A stretch of DNA of 64,000 bases from Shimazuella soli (lineage in GTDB: Bacteria > Bacillota > Bacilli > Thermoactinomycetales > Thermoactinomycetaceae), in assembly GCF_022511585.1 (NCBI RefSeq), contig NZ_JAKWBN010000001.1, positions 668,269-732,268 on the forward strand, written 5' to 3'. This document shows positions 44,009-54,662 of this stretch, one piece after another. Both the position numbers and the translations under genes were made by a program. Positions within the stretch are counted from its first letter, which is position 1; each line of letters starts with the position of its first letter. The notes under the pieces are model-generated. The model was not told the origin of the DNA. It ran no database searches and was given only the letters and a program-made list of their open reading frames with translations.

Positions 44009-44932
44009 TCAAGAAGTGGTTGTTTGGGACAAATGGGAAGTAGATAGGGTATCGGTTGGCTGAATTGTTTGTTTCTTAGCAGGTCTGTTAACAAGATAAA
44101 TGCCCACCCCAATAAAGACTGCACCAAATCCTACATACCAATGAAGTACTTCATTTAAAATGAGCCAGCCGCCAATCGTACCAATTAAAGGTACAAGGAA
44201 TAGAAATGAACTGACTTTTGCTGGGTCATTATTTCCGATTAAGTAGAACCAAGTGACAAATTGGACGATGGAGCTCATGATGATCAAGTAAATCATCACA
44301 AATAGAAGCTCAGGAAGAGCTACAGCATGAATGTCAAACATGGGTTTTTCTAAGAACATACTGGCGATGAGCAGAAAAATGCCCCCAAAGCCCATCTGAT
44401 AGGCGGTCATTACCCATGTATTTATTGTTTTTCCCCAATGCTTGATCAACAGGGTAGCAGTAGCCCAAAAAATCCCTGCTAACAATGCAATTAAGTCACC
44501 TGATTCAAATTGCAACTGCATACCTTGGGTTAAAAATACACCGGCAAATCCCAAGAGGACACCAATCCATTGTAGGGCTCTGTATCTTATTCCCAACAAC
44601 AAAAATTGGATGATAACTAACCAGATCGGATTGGTGGAAGAAAGGATGGATGCATTGCCGGATGTGATTGTACGCATGCTGAAGTAGATCATCCCTAAAA
44701 CCAGCGTGCTTTGAAATAATCCGATAATAGCTATTTTCATCCACGGTACGAATTGCTTTGGATGTGGTAATTTCCATATAAAAGGTAACATGAGGAGAAA
44801 AGCACCCAAAAAACGGATACTCAAAAGTAAATAAGGAGAAGAAAATGCTAATCCCATTTTGCCAATTGGATAATTTAAACCAGCTACTAAGGTTGTAATT
44901 AAAATAAAAAAAATAAAAGAAGATCGCTTCAT
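44009..44932 (-). CDS. EamA/DMT family exporter
   Basis: This 307-residue protein has ten membrane helices in two EamA repeats, starting with FFILITTLVAGLNYPIGKMG and again at about residue 155. Such carriers export amino acids or other metabolites. It is divergent from a LysR regulator, the usual arrangement for a LysR-controlled exporter. The substrate is unknown. AGGGATTTTC lies before the ATG. Confidence 0.88.
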   Translation of the reverse strand: MKRSSFIFFILITTLVAGLNYPIGKMGLAFSSPYLLLSIRFLGAFLLMLPFIWKLPHPKQFVPWMKIAIIGLFQSTLVLGMIYFSMRTITSGNASILSSTNPIWLVIIQFLLLGIRYRALQWIGVLLGFAGVFLTQGMQLQFESGDLIALLAGIFWATATLLIKHWGKTINTWVMTAYQMGFGGIFLLIASMFLEKPMFDIHAVALPELLFVMIYLIIMSSIVQFVTWFYLIGNNDPAKVSSFLFLVPLIGTIGGWLILNEVLHWYVGFGAVFIGVGIYLVNRPAKKQTIQPTDTLSTSHLSQTTTS

Positions 44933-45053
44933 GAAAATCCCTCATTCCGTATTGGTTATGATATAATCCTATATGTATATAATCATCATGTAAAATGATT
45001 TAATTTGATATATATAATCAAAAAAAGTGATATCAAAGAAAGGAGGAGACAGA

Positions 45054-45902
45054 ATGGACAGCAAAGACCTTCGGATTTTTCATACAGTAGCACAAGAGAA
45101 GAGCATTACAAGAGCTGCAGAAGTTTTAGGTTATGTCCAGTCCAATGTGACTGCTCGTATCCGTCAATTGGAAAAAGAAGTGGGGATACCTTTGTTTTAC
45201 CGGAGTAAAAAAGGGATGATTTTAACAAAAGCAGGTCACAATCTATTGGAGTATTCCGGAAAAATCATTCATTTATTAGATGAAGCTTTAAAATCTGTTC
45301 AATATACTGCTGCCCCTTCGGGTCCCTTAGTGATTGGTGCTTTGGAAACGACAGCTGCTGTGCATATGCCGAAATTACTGAAAGCATTTTTGCATCAATA
45401 TCCAGAAGTGAAATTATCTTTGTGTATTGGTCATACGAATGATTTAATGGAAAAAGTGCTGGATTATCGTTTGGACGGAGCTTTTGTCAATGGAAAAGTG
45501 GATCATCCAGATTTGGAGCAAGTGTTGGTATTTAAAGAGGAACTGGTTTTGGTTTCGGAGAATTCAACAGCAGAATTATCTGATTTAATGTCAAAACCGA
45601 TGCTTTTTTTAGGAAGAGGATGTTCGATGCGTGATCGTCTGGAGCAGTGGATGGAAGAAGAAGGAATAGAAGATACAAATATCATGGAATTTGGGACGTT
45701 AGAGGCTATACTAGGAGGGGCGTCTGCAGGTTTAGGTGTTTCCTTGCTTCCAAAATCAGCGGTGAAAATGATGGAAGATCAAGGACTAGTTTGTACACAT
45801 CCTATCCCAGATCACTATCGACACTCTCATATTTATTTTGTCTATCGAAAAGACTTATTTCAAACATGTGCATTCGAAAAATTTCTAGAGCATATTGGTT
45901 AA
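45054..45902 (+). CDS. LysR family transcriptional regulator
   Basis: This 282-residue regulator has the LysR winged helix (DLRIFHTVAQEKSITRAAEVLGYVQSNV is the standard start, residues 4-31) and a periplasmic-binding-like effector domain. It resembles the CzcR/YwfK branch with SMRDRLEQWM near residue 190. The ATG at 45,054 has AAGGAGGAGA before it. It faces away from an EamA exporter across 120 bases and probably activates it. Confidence 0.9.
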   Translation: MDSKDLRIFHTVAQEKSITRAAEVLGYVQSNVTARIRQLEKEVGIPLFYRSKKGMILTKAGHNLLEYSGKIIHLLDEALKSVQYTAAPSGPLVIGALETTAAVHMPKLLKAFLHQYPEVKLSLCIGHTNDLMEKVLDYRLDGAFVNGKVDHPDLEQVLVFKEELVLVSENSTAELSDLMSKPMLFLGRGCSMRDRLEQWMEEEGIEDTNIMEFGTLEAILGGASAGLGVSLLPKSAVKMMEDQGLVCTHPIPDHYRHSHIYFVYRKDLFQTCAFEKFLEHIG

Positions 45903-45931
45903 ATTAATCATGTTTTTATTTCTGTGAATAA

Positions 45932-45965
45932 AAACAAACGGCATAGTAGTATGCCGTTTGTTTAA
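45932..45965. terminator. Bidirectional terminator
   Basis: AAACAAACGGCATA and TATGCCGTTTGTTT pair perfectly over 14 bases between convergent genes. Confidence 0.8.
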
Positions 45966-45972
45966 ATAGTGG

Positions 45973-46260
45973 TTATATTACGGAGTTTAGTACCATAAAG
46001 CAAGAAAAGAAGGTCAATAAAATAATGACTGCTGCGGATAGTAAAATTCCTTGTACTCGTTCTTTTACTTTGAAATGAATGATTGTATATATCGGTACTA
46101 GGATAATGAGATTAAGGATAGAAGAAATACCAAAGCAAATTCCCCAAGATTTTTCTTCTTGTCCGAAAAAGAAATATAACCCTACAGCAATAACGAGATA
46201 TGGAATGAACGGAATAAAAAACCATTTCTTGAACTCATTTTTCCGGTACTCGGATGACAT
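45973..46260 (-). CDS. Small membrane protein, last gene of the lipid operon
   Basis: This protein of about 95 residues has three membrane helices (FIPFIPYLVIAVGLYFFFG, then a second at about 42-62, and VIILLTFFSCFMVL) and a short charged start. It is not recognised. It follows the radical SAM gene by nine bases, and AAGGAGGTAA for its start lies in that gap, so it belongs to the same transcript. Two ATGs in a row are available; the second has the better spacing. Confidence 0.65.
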   Translation of the reverse strand: MSSEYRKNEFKKWFFIPFIPYLVIAVGLYFFFGQEEKSWGICFGISSILNLIILVPIYTIIHFKVKERVQGILLSAAVIILLTFFSCFMVLNSVI

Positions 46261-46271
46261 CATTTACCTCC

Positions 46272-47669
46272 TTAAAGTTGCTGTAGTTCTTTTAACTTTT
46301 CCTCTTTTTCATCGCGATAAAATAGATTGAAAGTATCAAAAGGGATGATTCTTCCATCTGGATGAGCAATATGAACACAAGACTTTTTCACGGATCTGAC
46401 ATCTAGATCGTATGCATCCATAAACTGCATGATTATAACGCGAAACACATTGTCATATGCAATTTCTTTTGGAGCACTTACCAATGGTAAACAACAGAGT
46501 AGCTGTTTTAAGGAAAGTGCTGAAGTATGGGGAGAATGGTTGGTAGAGAATAGTTCAAAGATACGGGCTTTTAATTCCTCATCTCGTTCAAAAACAATGG
46601 TATTTCTTCCGCCTTGAAGCAAAATATTTGGATCGATCAAACGAGTCAATGGTATGGGTTCATCTTCTGTTTTAAGCGCGTAGCCCATCGCTAAACAATC
46701 TGGGTGACAGGGAACAGGAAGCATGTCTTCATTTTGAAAAAGTTCGGATTGATCAATAATCATTTGTCGTACTTCACTAAGTGTTAGGCGATCAGTAGCT
46801 GGATCATAATCTTGTAGGCGACCAGCTGCTTGAATTGGTTGGAATGTAACACCACGAACCGCTTTTTGACTTAAGCCGTATTGGATGATTTTGCCGATTT
46901 CTTTATCGTTTAATCCTTTTTTCAAAGTGACGACGAGGGTTGTAGATAAATTAAATTCATTGAGATGATCGATTGCTTTTTTGCGAACTTCTCGTAAGTC
47001 TACTCCTCGGAGTTCTTTTAATGCTTCTTTTTCAAAGCTATCAAATTGCAAATATATTTCAAATCCTGGTAAATAGGCGGCAAGTCGTGCAGCAAATTTG
47101 CGATCAGCAGCAATTTTTAATCCATTGGTATTTACCATAATGTGTTTAATCGGGCGGGTTTTTACCATGTCTAAAATCTCAAAAAAATGAGGGTGAGTAG
47201 TGGGCTCCCCTCCACTAATTTGAACGATATCAGGTTCTCCTTCATTTGCAACGATTGCGTCGAGCATTTTTTCGATCTGCTCTAAAGAACGCCATGTTTG
47301 CCGTTTGGGAGAAGATTCTGCATAGCAGATAGGACATTCTAAATTGCACTGATCAGTTACTTCTAAAAGAGTCAAGCAACTATGTTGTTCATGATCTGGG
47401 CATAAACCGCAATCATAAGGGCATCCATATTTAATAGGAGTATTCCAACGTTGAGGCATTTCAGATGGTTTGATAAATTCGCGACAACGCTTGTAATATT
47501 CAATATCAGTAGAGATAAGGACTTTTTCGGGGCCATGGTCTTTGCATCGTTTTAGCATATATACATTGTCATCTTGAAATATAACCTTTGCTTCTACTTT
47601 TTGTAGACATTTGGAACATACACTATTGGTTAGTTCGTAAAACAGATATGGACGGTTTTTTGGCATCAT
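46272..47669 (-). CDS. Radical SAM protein related to tetraether synthase/MJ0619
   Basis: This 465-residue enzyme has the radical SAM triad CNLECPIC (CxxxCxxC) near residue 109 and the glycine motif SGGEPTTH. Additional cysteines lie before it: CSKC near 18, a CPYDCGLCPDH cluster near 82-92, and two more in the C-terminal third. This overall pattern is that of the MJ0619/Tes group, which includes the archaeal tetraether lipid synthase and relatives that join or alkylate lipid tails. It overlaps the Lgt-like gene by 47 bases. A role in membrane lipid modification is inferred from this pairing, and the exact reaction is unknown. Confidence 0.75.
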   Translation of the reverse strand: MMPKNRPYLFYELTNSVCSKCLQKVEAKVIFQDDNVYMLKRCKDHGPEKVLISTDIEYYKRCREFIKPSEMPQRWNTPIKYGCPYDCGLCPDHEQHSCLTLLEVTDQCNLECPICYAESSPKRQTWRSLEQIEKMLDAIVANEGEPDIVQISGGEPTTHPHFFEILDMVKTRPIKHIMVNTNGLKIAADRKFAARLAAYLPGFEIYLQFDSFEKEALKELRGVDLREVRKKAIDHLNEFNLSTTLVVTLKKGLNDKEIGKIIQYGLSQKAVRGVTFQPIQAAGRLQDYDPATDRLTLSEVRQMIIDQSELFQNEDMLPVPCHPDCLAMGYALKTEDEPIPLTRLIDPNILLQGGRNTIVFERDEELKARIFELFSTNHSPHTSALSLKQLLCCLPLVSAPKEIAYDNVFRVIIMQFMDAYDLDVRSVKKSCVHIAHPDGRIIPFDTFNLFYRDEKEEKLKELQQL

Positions 47670-48420
47670 TATGCTCCTTCTCTATTTTCCATTTCCCCCA
47701 CTGCCAAAGCTTATAGCAGTAGTAAATCAAACCGATAATACAAGCCAGTTGAATATTATTCAGTCCTAGATAAGGATGTGGAGTGGGTTTGATAAAATCC
47801 ACCACAAGCCTCCATAATAAATAGCTCGTCATAAACAATTGAAATAATAAGCCATCAGGAAAAGCGAATTGTTTTTTTAATAAGAAAAAACAAAGTGCGG
47901 TTATCATGAGAAAAGCAATTTCATATAGCTGGGTAGGATGACGTAGGATACCATCACCAAAGTCAACGCCTGTCCACCATGTGGTAGGTGTACCATACGT
48001 GTGGTCCGACAATCCAGTTAAAAAGCAACCGATTCTGCCAATGGACATTCCCATCAATAGTGGAAAAACCATATCATCTCCAGTTGATTTTGTTATACCA
48101 ATTTTTTTTTTGGTCCATTCCACACCAATTAACCCACCCAGTAACCCACCTACAATTGTTTTTCCTTCCATTAAGTATTGGAAGTTATCCCAAAAGTGCA
48201 TGGTCTTTGCGGGATCTTCTAGTAAGCAGAGTACTTTTGAACCAATCATGGCACCGATTGCAGCACCAACTACAACCCACATGGCCTGCATCGTTGTCAG
48301 ACGTTCTTTGCTTCGAGTATAAAGGTAAATGCGAAACCCAATAAAATAAGCAAGGGATTCCATGAGAAGATGAGGGTGGATGGAGAATGGACCAATGGAA
48401 AACATAAAAGGGAATTTCAT
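47623..48420 (-). CDS. Lgt-like membrane protein (prolipoprotein diacylglyceryl transferase family)
   Basis: This 265-residue protein has seven membrane helices and a divergent Lgt signature: GRIGCFLTGLSDHTYGTPTT and HPTQLYE are kept, but the asparagine of the usual GRxGNF is a cysteine, and the conserved RxxxEF near the end is altered. True Lgt moves diacylglycerol from phosphatidylglycerol to prolipoproteins. The divergence and the coupled radical SAM gene suggest a specialised lipid-handling relative rather than the housekeeping enzyme. The gene heads a three-gene operon; its start is preceded by AGGAGTTC. Confidence 0.78.
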   Translation of the reverse strand: MKFPFMFSIGPFSIHPHLLMESLAYFIGFRIYLYTRSKERLTTMQAMWVVVGAAIGAMIGSKVLCLLEDPAKTMHFWDNFQYLMEGKTIVGGLLGGLIGVEWTKKKIGITKSTGDDMVFPLLMGMSIGRIGCFLTGLSDHTYGTPTTWWTGVDFGDGILRHPTQLYEIAFLMITALCFFLLKKQFAFPDGLLFQLFMTSYLLWRLVVDFIKPTPHPYLGLNNIQLACIIGLIYYCYKLWQWGKWKIEKEHNDAKKPSISVLRTNQ

Positions 48421-48535
48421 TTTTTGAACTCCTTTTTTGTGTGTTACATTGAAAATTATATCATTTCTTATTTCGATTTTGATGAGAAATAAATGTCTAT
48501 CATACAGGTGTAATCTGAAATGATGGATGTTTTCA

Positions 48536-48565
48536 TTGACTCTTTCACCTGATCCGTGGTATCAT
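48536..48565 (+). promoter_or_regulatory. Sigma-A promoter of the rplU operon
   Basis: TTGACT and TATCAT are separated by 18 bases. Confidence 0.65.
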
Positions 48566-48569
48566 ATTG

Positions 48570-48652
48570 TCTGTTACCGCACAGAGTAGGGTTTAAATGG
48601 ATCAGTTCCTCCCTCACTTTTGGCGAGTCTTCATGATAGAGGAGGTTAAAAG
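48570..48652 (+). promoter_or_regulatory. Candidate L21 leader upstream of rplU
   Basis: The untranslated leader contains CCTCC at 48,608-48,612, which can pair with the GGAGG ribosome site at 48,641-48,645, around an inner GGCGAGTCTTC segment. Position and general form suit the Firmicute L21 autoregulatory leader, but I did not fold it or compare it with the family model. Confidence 0.5.
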
Positions 48653-48964
48653 ATGTACGCATTGATCGAAACAGGCGGCAAACAATACCGCGTAGAAAAA
48701 GATAGTGTGCTCTTTATTGAAAAATTGGATGCAGCTGAGGGAGATACCGTTACCTTTGATAAGGTTTTGCTTATTTCCAATGAAGGAAATGTACAAGTAG
48801 GTAGCCCTGTAGTGGAAAATGCAAAAGTGACCGGTAAAGTATTGAAACAAGGACGGTCCAAAAAAATTACCGTCTTTAAATATAAGCCTAAAAAGAACTA
48901 CAAGAAAAAGCAAGGCCATCGTCAACCATTTACACGTGTTGTAATCGAATCTATCGAAGCGTAA
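48653..48964 (+). CDS. rplU: 50S ribosomal protein L21
   Basis: This 103-residue protein binds 23S rRNA. It begins [18 protein letters not shown] and ends with [17 protein letters not shown], both hallmarks of L21. It is the first gene of the rplU-prp-rpmA cluster, with GAGGAGG before the ATG. Confidence 0.98.
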   Translation: MYALIETGGKQYRVEKDSVLFIEKLDAAEGDTVTFDKVLLISNEGNVQVGSPVVENAKVTGKVLKQGRSKKITVFKYKPKKNYKKKQGHRQPFTRVVIESIEA

Positions 48965-48965
48965 G

Positions 48966-49292
48966 ATGATTCGCATTCAGGTAAAGCGAAACCAAGCTGG
49001 TCTTGTAGAGCAAATAAAGGTAACCGGTCATGCTAACTTTGCAGAGCACGGAATGGATATTGTTTGTGCTGCCGTTTCTGCTGTGACTATCGGCATGGTA
49101 AATGCGATGGAGCAGATAACAGGTGTCACCGTTCATCAACCCGATGATGGAGAAGGCAAAGTAGATTGCCGTATACCTGATGATTTGCCTACAGAGGAAG
49201 TACGTACACAGCTCGGTCTTCTCATGCAGGCGATGGATTTATCGCTAAAGGGTATCGCAGATGGATACCCAGAGTATGTTCAATACAAATAA
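48966..49292 (+). CDS. prp: Ribosomal-processing cysteine protease Prp
   Basis: This 108-residue protease (YsxB family) removes the N-terminal extension of ribosomal protein L27. The catalytic pair is visible in GHANFAEHGMDIVCAAVSA as His22 and Cys34, the same positions known in the Staphylococcus aureus enzyme. Its start is one base after the rplU stop. The substrate gene follows directly. Confidence 0.96.
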   Translation: MIRIQVKRNQAGLVEQIKVTGHANFAEHGMDIVCAAVSAVTIGMVNAMEQITGVTVHQPDDGEGKVDCRIPDDLPTEEVRTQLGLLMQAMDLSLKGIADGYPEYVQYK

Positions 49293-49317
49293 AATGAAAA
49301 GGAAAGAGGTGTAACCT

Positions 49318-49626
49318 ATGCTACAGCTTAATCTACAGTTGTTTGCTTCTAAAAAAGGGGTAGGATCGACAAAGAACGGTCGTGATAGCCGATCCAAACG
49401 TCTAGGTGTGAAACGTGGAGACGGTCAATTCGTACTCGCTGGTAACATCTTGGTTCGCCAACGTGGAACAAAGATCTATCCAGGAACCAATGTTGGTCGT
49501 GGTGGAGACGATACACTATTTGCGACTGCTGATGGTGTTGTGCGTTTTGAACGCTTTGGAAAAGATCGTAAACGTGTAAGCATCTACCCAGTTGCCTCTG
49601 AAGAAGTAGCAGCAACACAAGCGTAA
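49318..49626 (+). CDS. rpmA: 50S ribosomal protein L27, precursor form
   Basis: This 102-residue protein is placed near the peptidyl transferase centre. It starts with the Firmicute extension [10 protein letters not shown], which Prp is known to remove, leaving [14 protein letters not shown] as the mature end. AAAGAGGTG precedes the ATG. The body ([19 protein letters not shown]) is typical. Confidence 0.98.
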   Translation: MLQLNLQLFASKKGVGSTKNGRDSRSKRLGVKRGDGQFVLAGNILVRQRGTKIYPGTNVGRGGDDTLFATADGVVRFERFGKDRKRVSIYPVASEEVAATQA

Positions 49627-49644
49627 TAACATTGTAAAAGACAG

Positions 49645-49682
49645 GAGTGACACTCAGACATTCGTAGTGTCACTCTTTTTTT
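49645..49682 (+). terminator. Terminator after rpmA
   Basis: GAGTGACACT and AGTGTCACTC pair, followed by seven T. Some readthrough into spo0B is probable, since the next start is only 30 bases away. Confidence 0.8.
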
Positions 49683-49711
49683 ATCTTATACAAAGAAAAG
49701 GAGCGATAGGT

Positions 49712-51731
<2,020 letters not shown>

Positions 51732-51732
51732 A

Positions 51733-51780
51733 GCGGGCGGCCGGGCGGCCCCATCTGTCGATGGGTCGTCCGGCCGTCTC
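51733..51780. terminator. GC-rich hairpin between obg and a small convergent gene
   Basis: CGGCCGGGCGGC-CCCATC pairs with GATGGGTCGTCCGGCCG apart from one bulge and G-T pairs. It probably stops transcription on both sides. Confidence 0.65.
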
Positions 51781-51783
51781 TGG

Positions 51784-51948
51784 TCACTTCTGGGGTTCAG
51801 AAGGTAGGTACTCGTGGCGGGTGATGATGTCACAGATTGCACTGTGCGAGTCTTTCTTTTTCGGAACTGAAGAAGCACGTTTTGCCTCATCCAGATCCTT
51901 GTGAGCTTGGGCGGTTACTTCGAAGATTCTGTCATCCTTCACAGACAT
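51784..51948 (-). CDS. Small GC-rich ORF, 54 residues, unknown function
   Basis: The frame begins MSVKDDRIFEVTAQAHKD and ends YLPSEPQK; the middle is basic with one Cys (SAICDIITRHE). AAAGGAGAC lies at a good distance before the ATG, and the GC-rich hairpin follows the stop. Composition is clearly GC-richer than obg and the following intergenic DNA. I do not recognise it. It could be an antitoxin- or regulator-like small protein, but nothing proves it. Confidence 0.6.
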   Translation of the reverse strand: MSVKDDRIFEVTAQAHKDLDEAKRASSVPKKKDSHSAICDIITRHEYLPSEPQK

Positions 51949-52120
51949 ACCAGTCTCCTTTGACCAGAGGTTACTTATAACATTAAACTATTTTTGAGTG
52001 TACTGCCAGTCATTATTAGAAAAAACATAATTATCTTTTTTTTAGTTCTAAAATCTTTATTCTTATGTAAACTAGAAAATGTATTTAAGAGAAATGATTT
52101 TAGTAAAAAAGAATATAAAT

Positions 52121-52156
52121 AAAAACAAAAGCGGTATCATCCGCTTTTGTTTTTTA
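52121..52156. terminator. Terminator after the phosphatase gene
   Basis: AAAACAAAAGCGG and CCGCTTTTGTTTT pair over TATCAT. The remaining bases 51,950-52,120 hold nothing recognisable. Confidence 0.75.
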
Positions 52157-52162
52157 CATATC

Positions 52163-52639
52163 TTATACTAATTGGTGTCGATATTGCGTTCTGATTTGTT
52201 CAAGCAATTCGTGACATCCAGAAGAAATTAAGTCGTAGGTTTCATCAAAGTCGCCAGTAAAATAAGGGTCTGGTATTTCTTTATAAGTCGAATGAGGAAG
52301 AAAATCGACAAATCGATATAAGTGAGGGCAAGGACGTCCACATAAACGTGTCAAATTTTTAAAGTTACTGTTGTCCATTGCTATGATAAAGTTAAAGTGA
52401 GTAAAATCAGATGGAGCTACTTGTCGTGCTTCCATCCCTTTATGAGATATACCAGCTTGATCCAGTTTGGTGCGAGTGCCCACATGAGGAATATTTCCGA
52501 CGTGCCAATCTCCTGTACCCGCTGAATCAATATGAATTTTGTCTTGCAGGCCTGCTTCTTTGACGTAATGACGAAAAATTGCTTCAGCCATTGGAGAGCG
52601 ACAGATGTTACCCAGACATACAAATAATACGGATATCAT
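52163..52639 (-). CDS. Low molecular weight protein tyrosine phosphatase
   Basis: This 158-residue enzyme dephosphorylates protein tyrosine (or arginine, for the YwlE branch) residues. The P-loop CLGNICRS contains Cys8 and Arg14, and the general-acid Asp is in EIPDPYF near residue 125. The ATG at 52,639 follows AAGGAGAAA and puts the P-loop at its normal place; the longer frame has no support. Confidence 0.93.
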   Translation of the reverse strand: MISVLFVCLGNICRSPMAEAIFRHYVKEAGLQDKIHIDSAGTGDWHVGNIPHVGTRTKLDQAGISHKGMEARQVAPSDFTHFNFIIAMDNSNFKNLTRLCGRPCPHLYRFVDFLPHSTYKEIPDPYFTGDFDETYDLISSGCHELLEQIRTQYRHQLV

Positions 52640-52762
52640 GCTATTTCTCCTTAGAAAAAATAAATTCATGTTTAGTGTAACATAAGTACTGAATAATTGG
52701 ACAGCCCATGAAAGTTCATTGTACAATCGAGAAATTAAATAGGAGTCAGGAGAAAATTATTC

Positions 52763-53635
52763 ATGTTAAAAAAAATAGGTTACTTAGGACCGATCGGCTC
52801 ATTCAGTCATGAAGCGGCAGAGTCCTTGTTTCAATCGAACATATATGAACATACACCATTAGCCAGTATCCCTGATGTGATCAGCAGTGTTGATAAAGGT
52901 TCTGTGGATTTGGGGGTTGTGCCAGTAGAAAATGCAATAGAAGGCTCTGTCACAGCTACACTCGATTGGTTAGTCCATCAGGTCGATTTGCCGATCATCG
53001 CCGAATTCCTTTTCCCTATCTCGCAATGTATCTTAACTCACCCAGAGCAAATCCATACACCAGAGAATCAAATTACAAAAATTTTGTCGCACCCGCAAGC
53101 AATTGCTCAATGCCGTGTTTATTTGAAAGAAAAGTACCCACAAGCAGAATGGGTGTTTACGGAAAGTACTTCCCAAGCAGCCGCGCTTGTTGCAGAATCT
53201 CCGAGTGAACCGTGGATTTGCATTGGTGCAAAGCAGGCAGCAATACTAAATGGATTAGAAATTTTAGAATCACATGCGGAAGATCACCCGAATAATGTGA
53301 CTCGTTTTATTGTTATCAGTAAGAGTGTGGAAACATGGAAAAAAGATTCGAAGCAATATAAAACAAGTCTTCAAATCACTTTACCGAGTGATTATCCAGG
53401 TGCTCTGTATCAAGTGCTGGCATCTTTTTCTTGGCGTAAAATTAACTTAACTCATATTGAATCAAGACCAACTAAAACGGGTCTAGGAAATTACTTTTTC
53501 TTGATTGATGCCCAGTTGCCAGTTGATCATGTGCTTTTAAAAGGAACAATAGAAGAAATAGAAGCGATTGGGTGCCAAACGCGTGTACTTGGCTCCTATC
53601 CATGTTTCTCTTTTTTGGAGCAAGCTATTCATTGA
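52763..53635 (+). CDS. pheA: Prephenate dehydratase
   Basis: This 290-residue enzyme converts prephenate to phenylpyruvate in phenylalanine synthesis. The dehydratase domain shows YLGPIGSFSHEAA, VPVENAIEGSVTATLD, and the catalytic NVTRFIV. A C-terminal ACT domain with ESRPTKTGLGNYFF gives feedback inhibition by phenylalanine. GGAGTCAGGAG lies before the ATG. B. subtilis has pheB between obg and pheA; it is absent here. Confidence 0.95.
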   Translation: MLKKIGYLGPIGSFSHEAAESLFQSNIYEHTPLASIPDVISSVDKGSVDLGVVPVENAIEGSVTATLDWLVHQVDLPIIAEFLFPISQCILTHPEQIHTPENQITKILSHPQAIAQCRVYLKEKYPQAEWVFTESTSQAAALVAESPSEPWICIGAKQAAILNGLEILESHAEDHPNNVTRFIVISKSVETWKKDSKQYKTSLQITLPSDYPGALYQVLASFSWRKINLTHIESRPTKTGLGNYFFLIDAQLPVDHVLLKGTIEEIEAIGCQTRVLGSYPCFSFLEQAIH

Positions 53636-53706
53636 CAAGTAGGGAATTGCAAGCTTATACTTTACAGAAATCTAAAAAATAATTAAAAATTATGGGAGGA
53701 ACAGAA

Positions 53707-54606
53707 ATGGAAAGCGAACGTTGGGTATTTATCAATGGAGAGTATAAACGTAAGGCGGAAGCTATGGTTTCAGTCTTCGATCATGGCTTTTTGTATGGAG
53801 ATGGAGTGTTTGAAGGAATTCGTGTGTACAGCGGAAATGTTTTTCGTCTGCATGAGCACATGATCCGACTCTATGAATCCGCCAAGTCTATTCTCCTTGA
53901 TATCCCTTATACCTTAGAAGAACTGGAAGCACATGTGGTAGAAACCGTTCGCAAAAATCAGTTGTTGGATGCATATATTCGCCTTATTGTCTCAAGAGGA
54001 GAAGGGCCACTTGGTCTTGATCCAGCAGAATGCATCGGTGCCAATGTAATCGTCATTGTTGATAAAATTCGTTTGTATCCACAAGAACTTTATGATAAAG
54101 GGCTTTCAGTCGTAACGGTTCCTACTCGTCGGAATATTCCTGATGCATTAAATCCACGTGTAAAATCACTCAATTATTTAAATAATATTTTAGCGAAAAC
54201 AGAAGCGAAGCAAGCTGGAGCTCAAGAAGCAATCATTCTTTCTAGTGATGGATATGTAACAGAAGGTTCTAGTGATAACATATTTATGGTAAAAGATAAT
54301 GTTCTTTATACTCCTCCTTGTTATTTGGGAGCTCTTAAAGGTATCACGAGACAATCAATTATTGATATTGCTGCGGAATTAGGTTACCAAGTGAAAGAAG
54401 CGCCATTTACTCGCCATGATGTATTTATTGCAGACGAAGTACTACTTACCGGAACGGGTGCTGAAGTTATTTCTGTTGTACAGGTTGATGGTCGTCCGAT
54501 TGGTGATGGTGTACCAGGTCCTGTGTTCAAAGATTTAATAACACAATTCAGAAAACTGGTAACCTATGACGGTATCTCTGCATTTCCTTCTGAAGTTAAA
54601 CTATAG
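53707..54606 (+). CDS. ilvE: Branched-chain amino acid aminotransferase
   Basis: This PLP enzyme of 299 residues moves amino groups between glutamate and the branched-chain keto acids. The fold-type IV signs are present: DHGFLYGDGVFEGIRVY, the PLP lysine Lys153 in PRVKSLNYLNN, and EGSSDNIF with FIADEVLLTGTGAEV. The ATG at 53,707 follows GGGAGGAA. It stands between pheA and a terminator. Confidence 0.93.
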   Translation: MESERWVFINGEYKRKAEAMVSVFDHGFLYGDGVFEGIRVYSGNVFRLHEHMIRLYESAKSILLDIPYTLEELEAHVVETVRKNQLLDAYIRLIVSRGEGPLGLDPAECIGANVIVIVDKIRLYPQELYDKGLSVVTVPTRRNIPDALNPRVKSLNYLNNILAKTEAKQAGAQEAIILSSDGYVTEGSSDNIFMVKDNVLYTPPCYLGALKGITRQSIIDIAAELGYQVKEAPFTRHDVFIADEVLLTGTGAEVISVVQVDGRPIGDGVPGPVFKDLITQFRKLVTYDGISAFPSEVKL

Positions 54607-54616
54607 AATACTAATA

Positions 54617-54662
54617 AAAATCCTCACACGTTCGATGAGAAAAACGTGTGAGGATTTTTTTA
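54617..54662 (+). terminator. Terminator after ilvE
   Basis: AAAATCCTCACACGTT and AACGTGTGAGGATTTT form a long stem followed by T. Confidence 0.85.
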
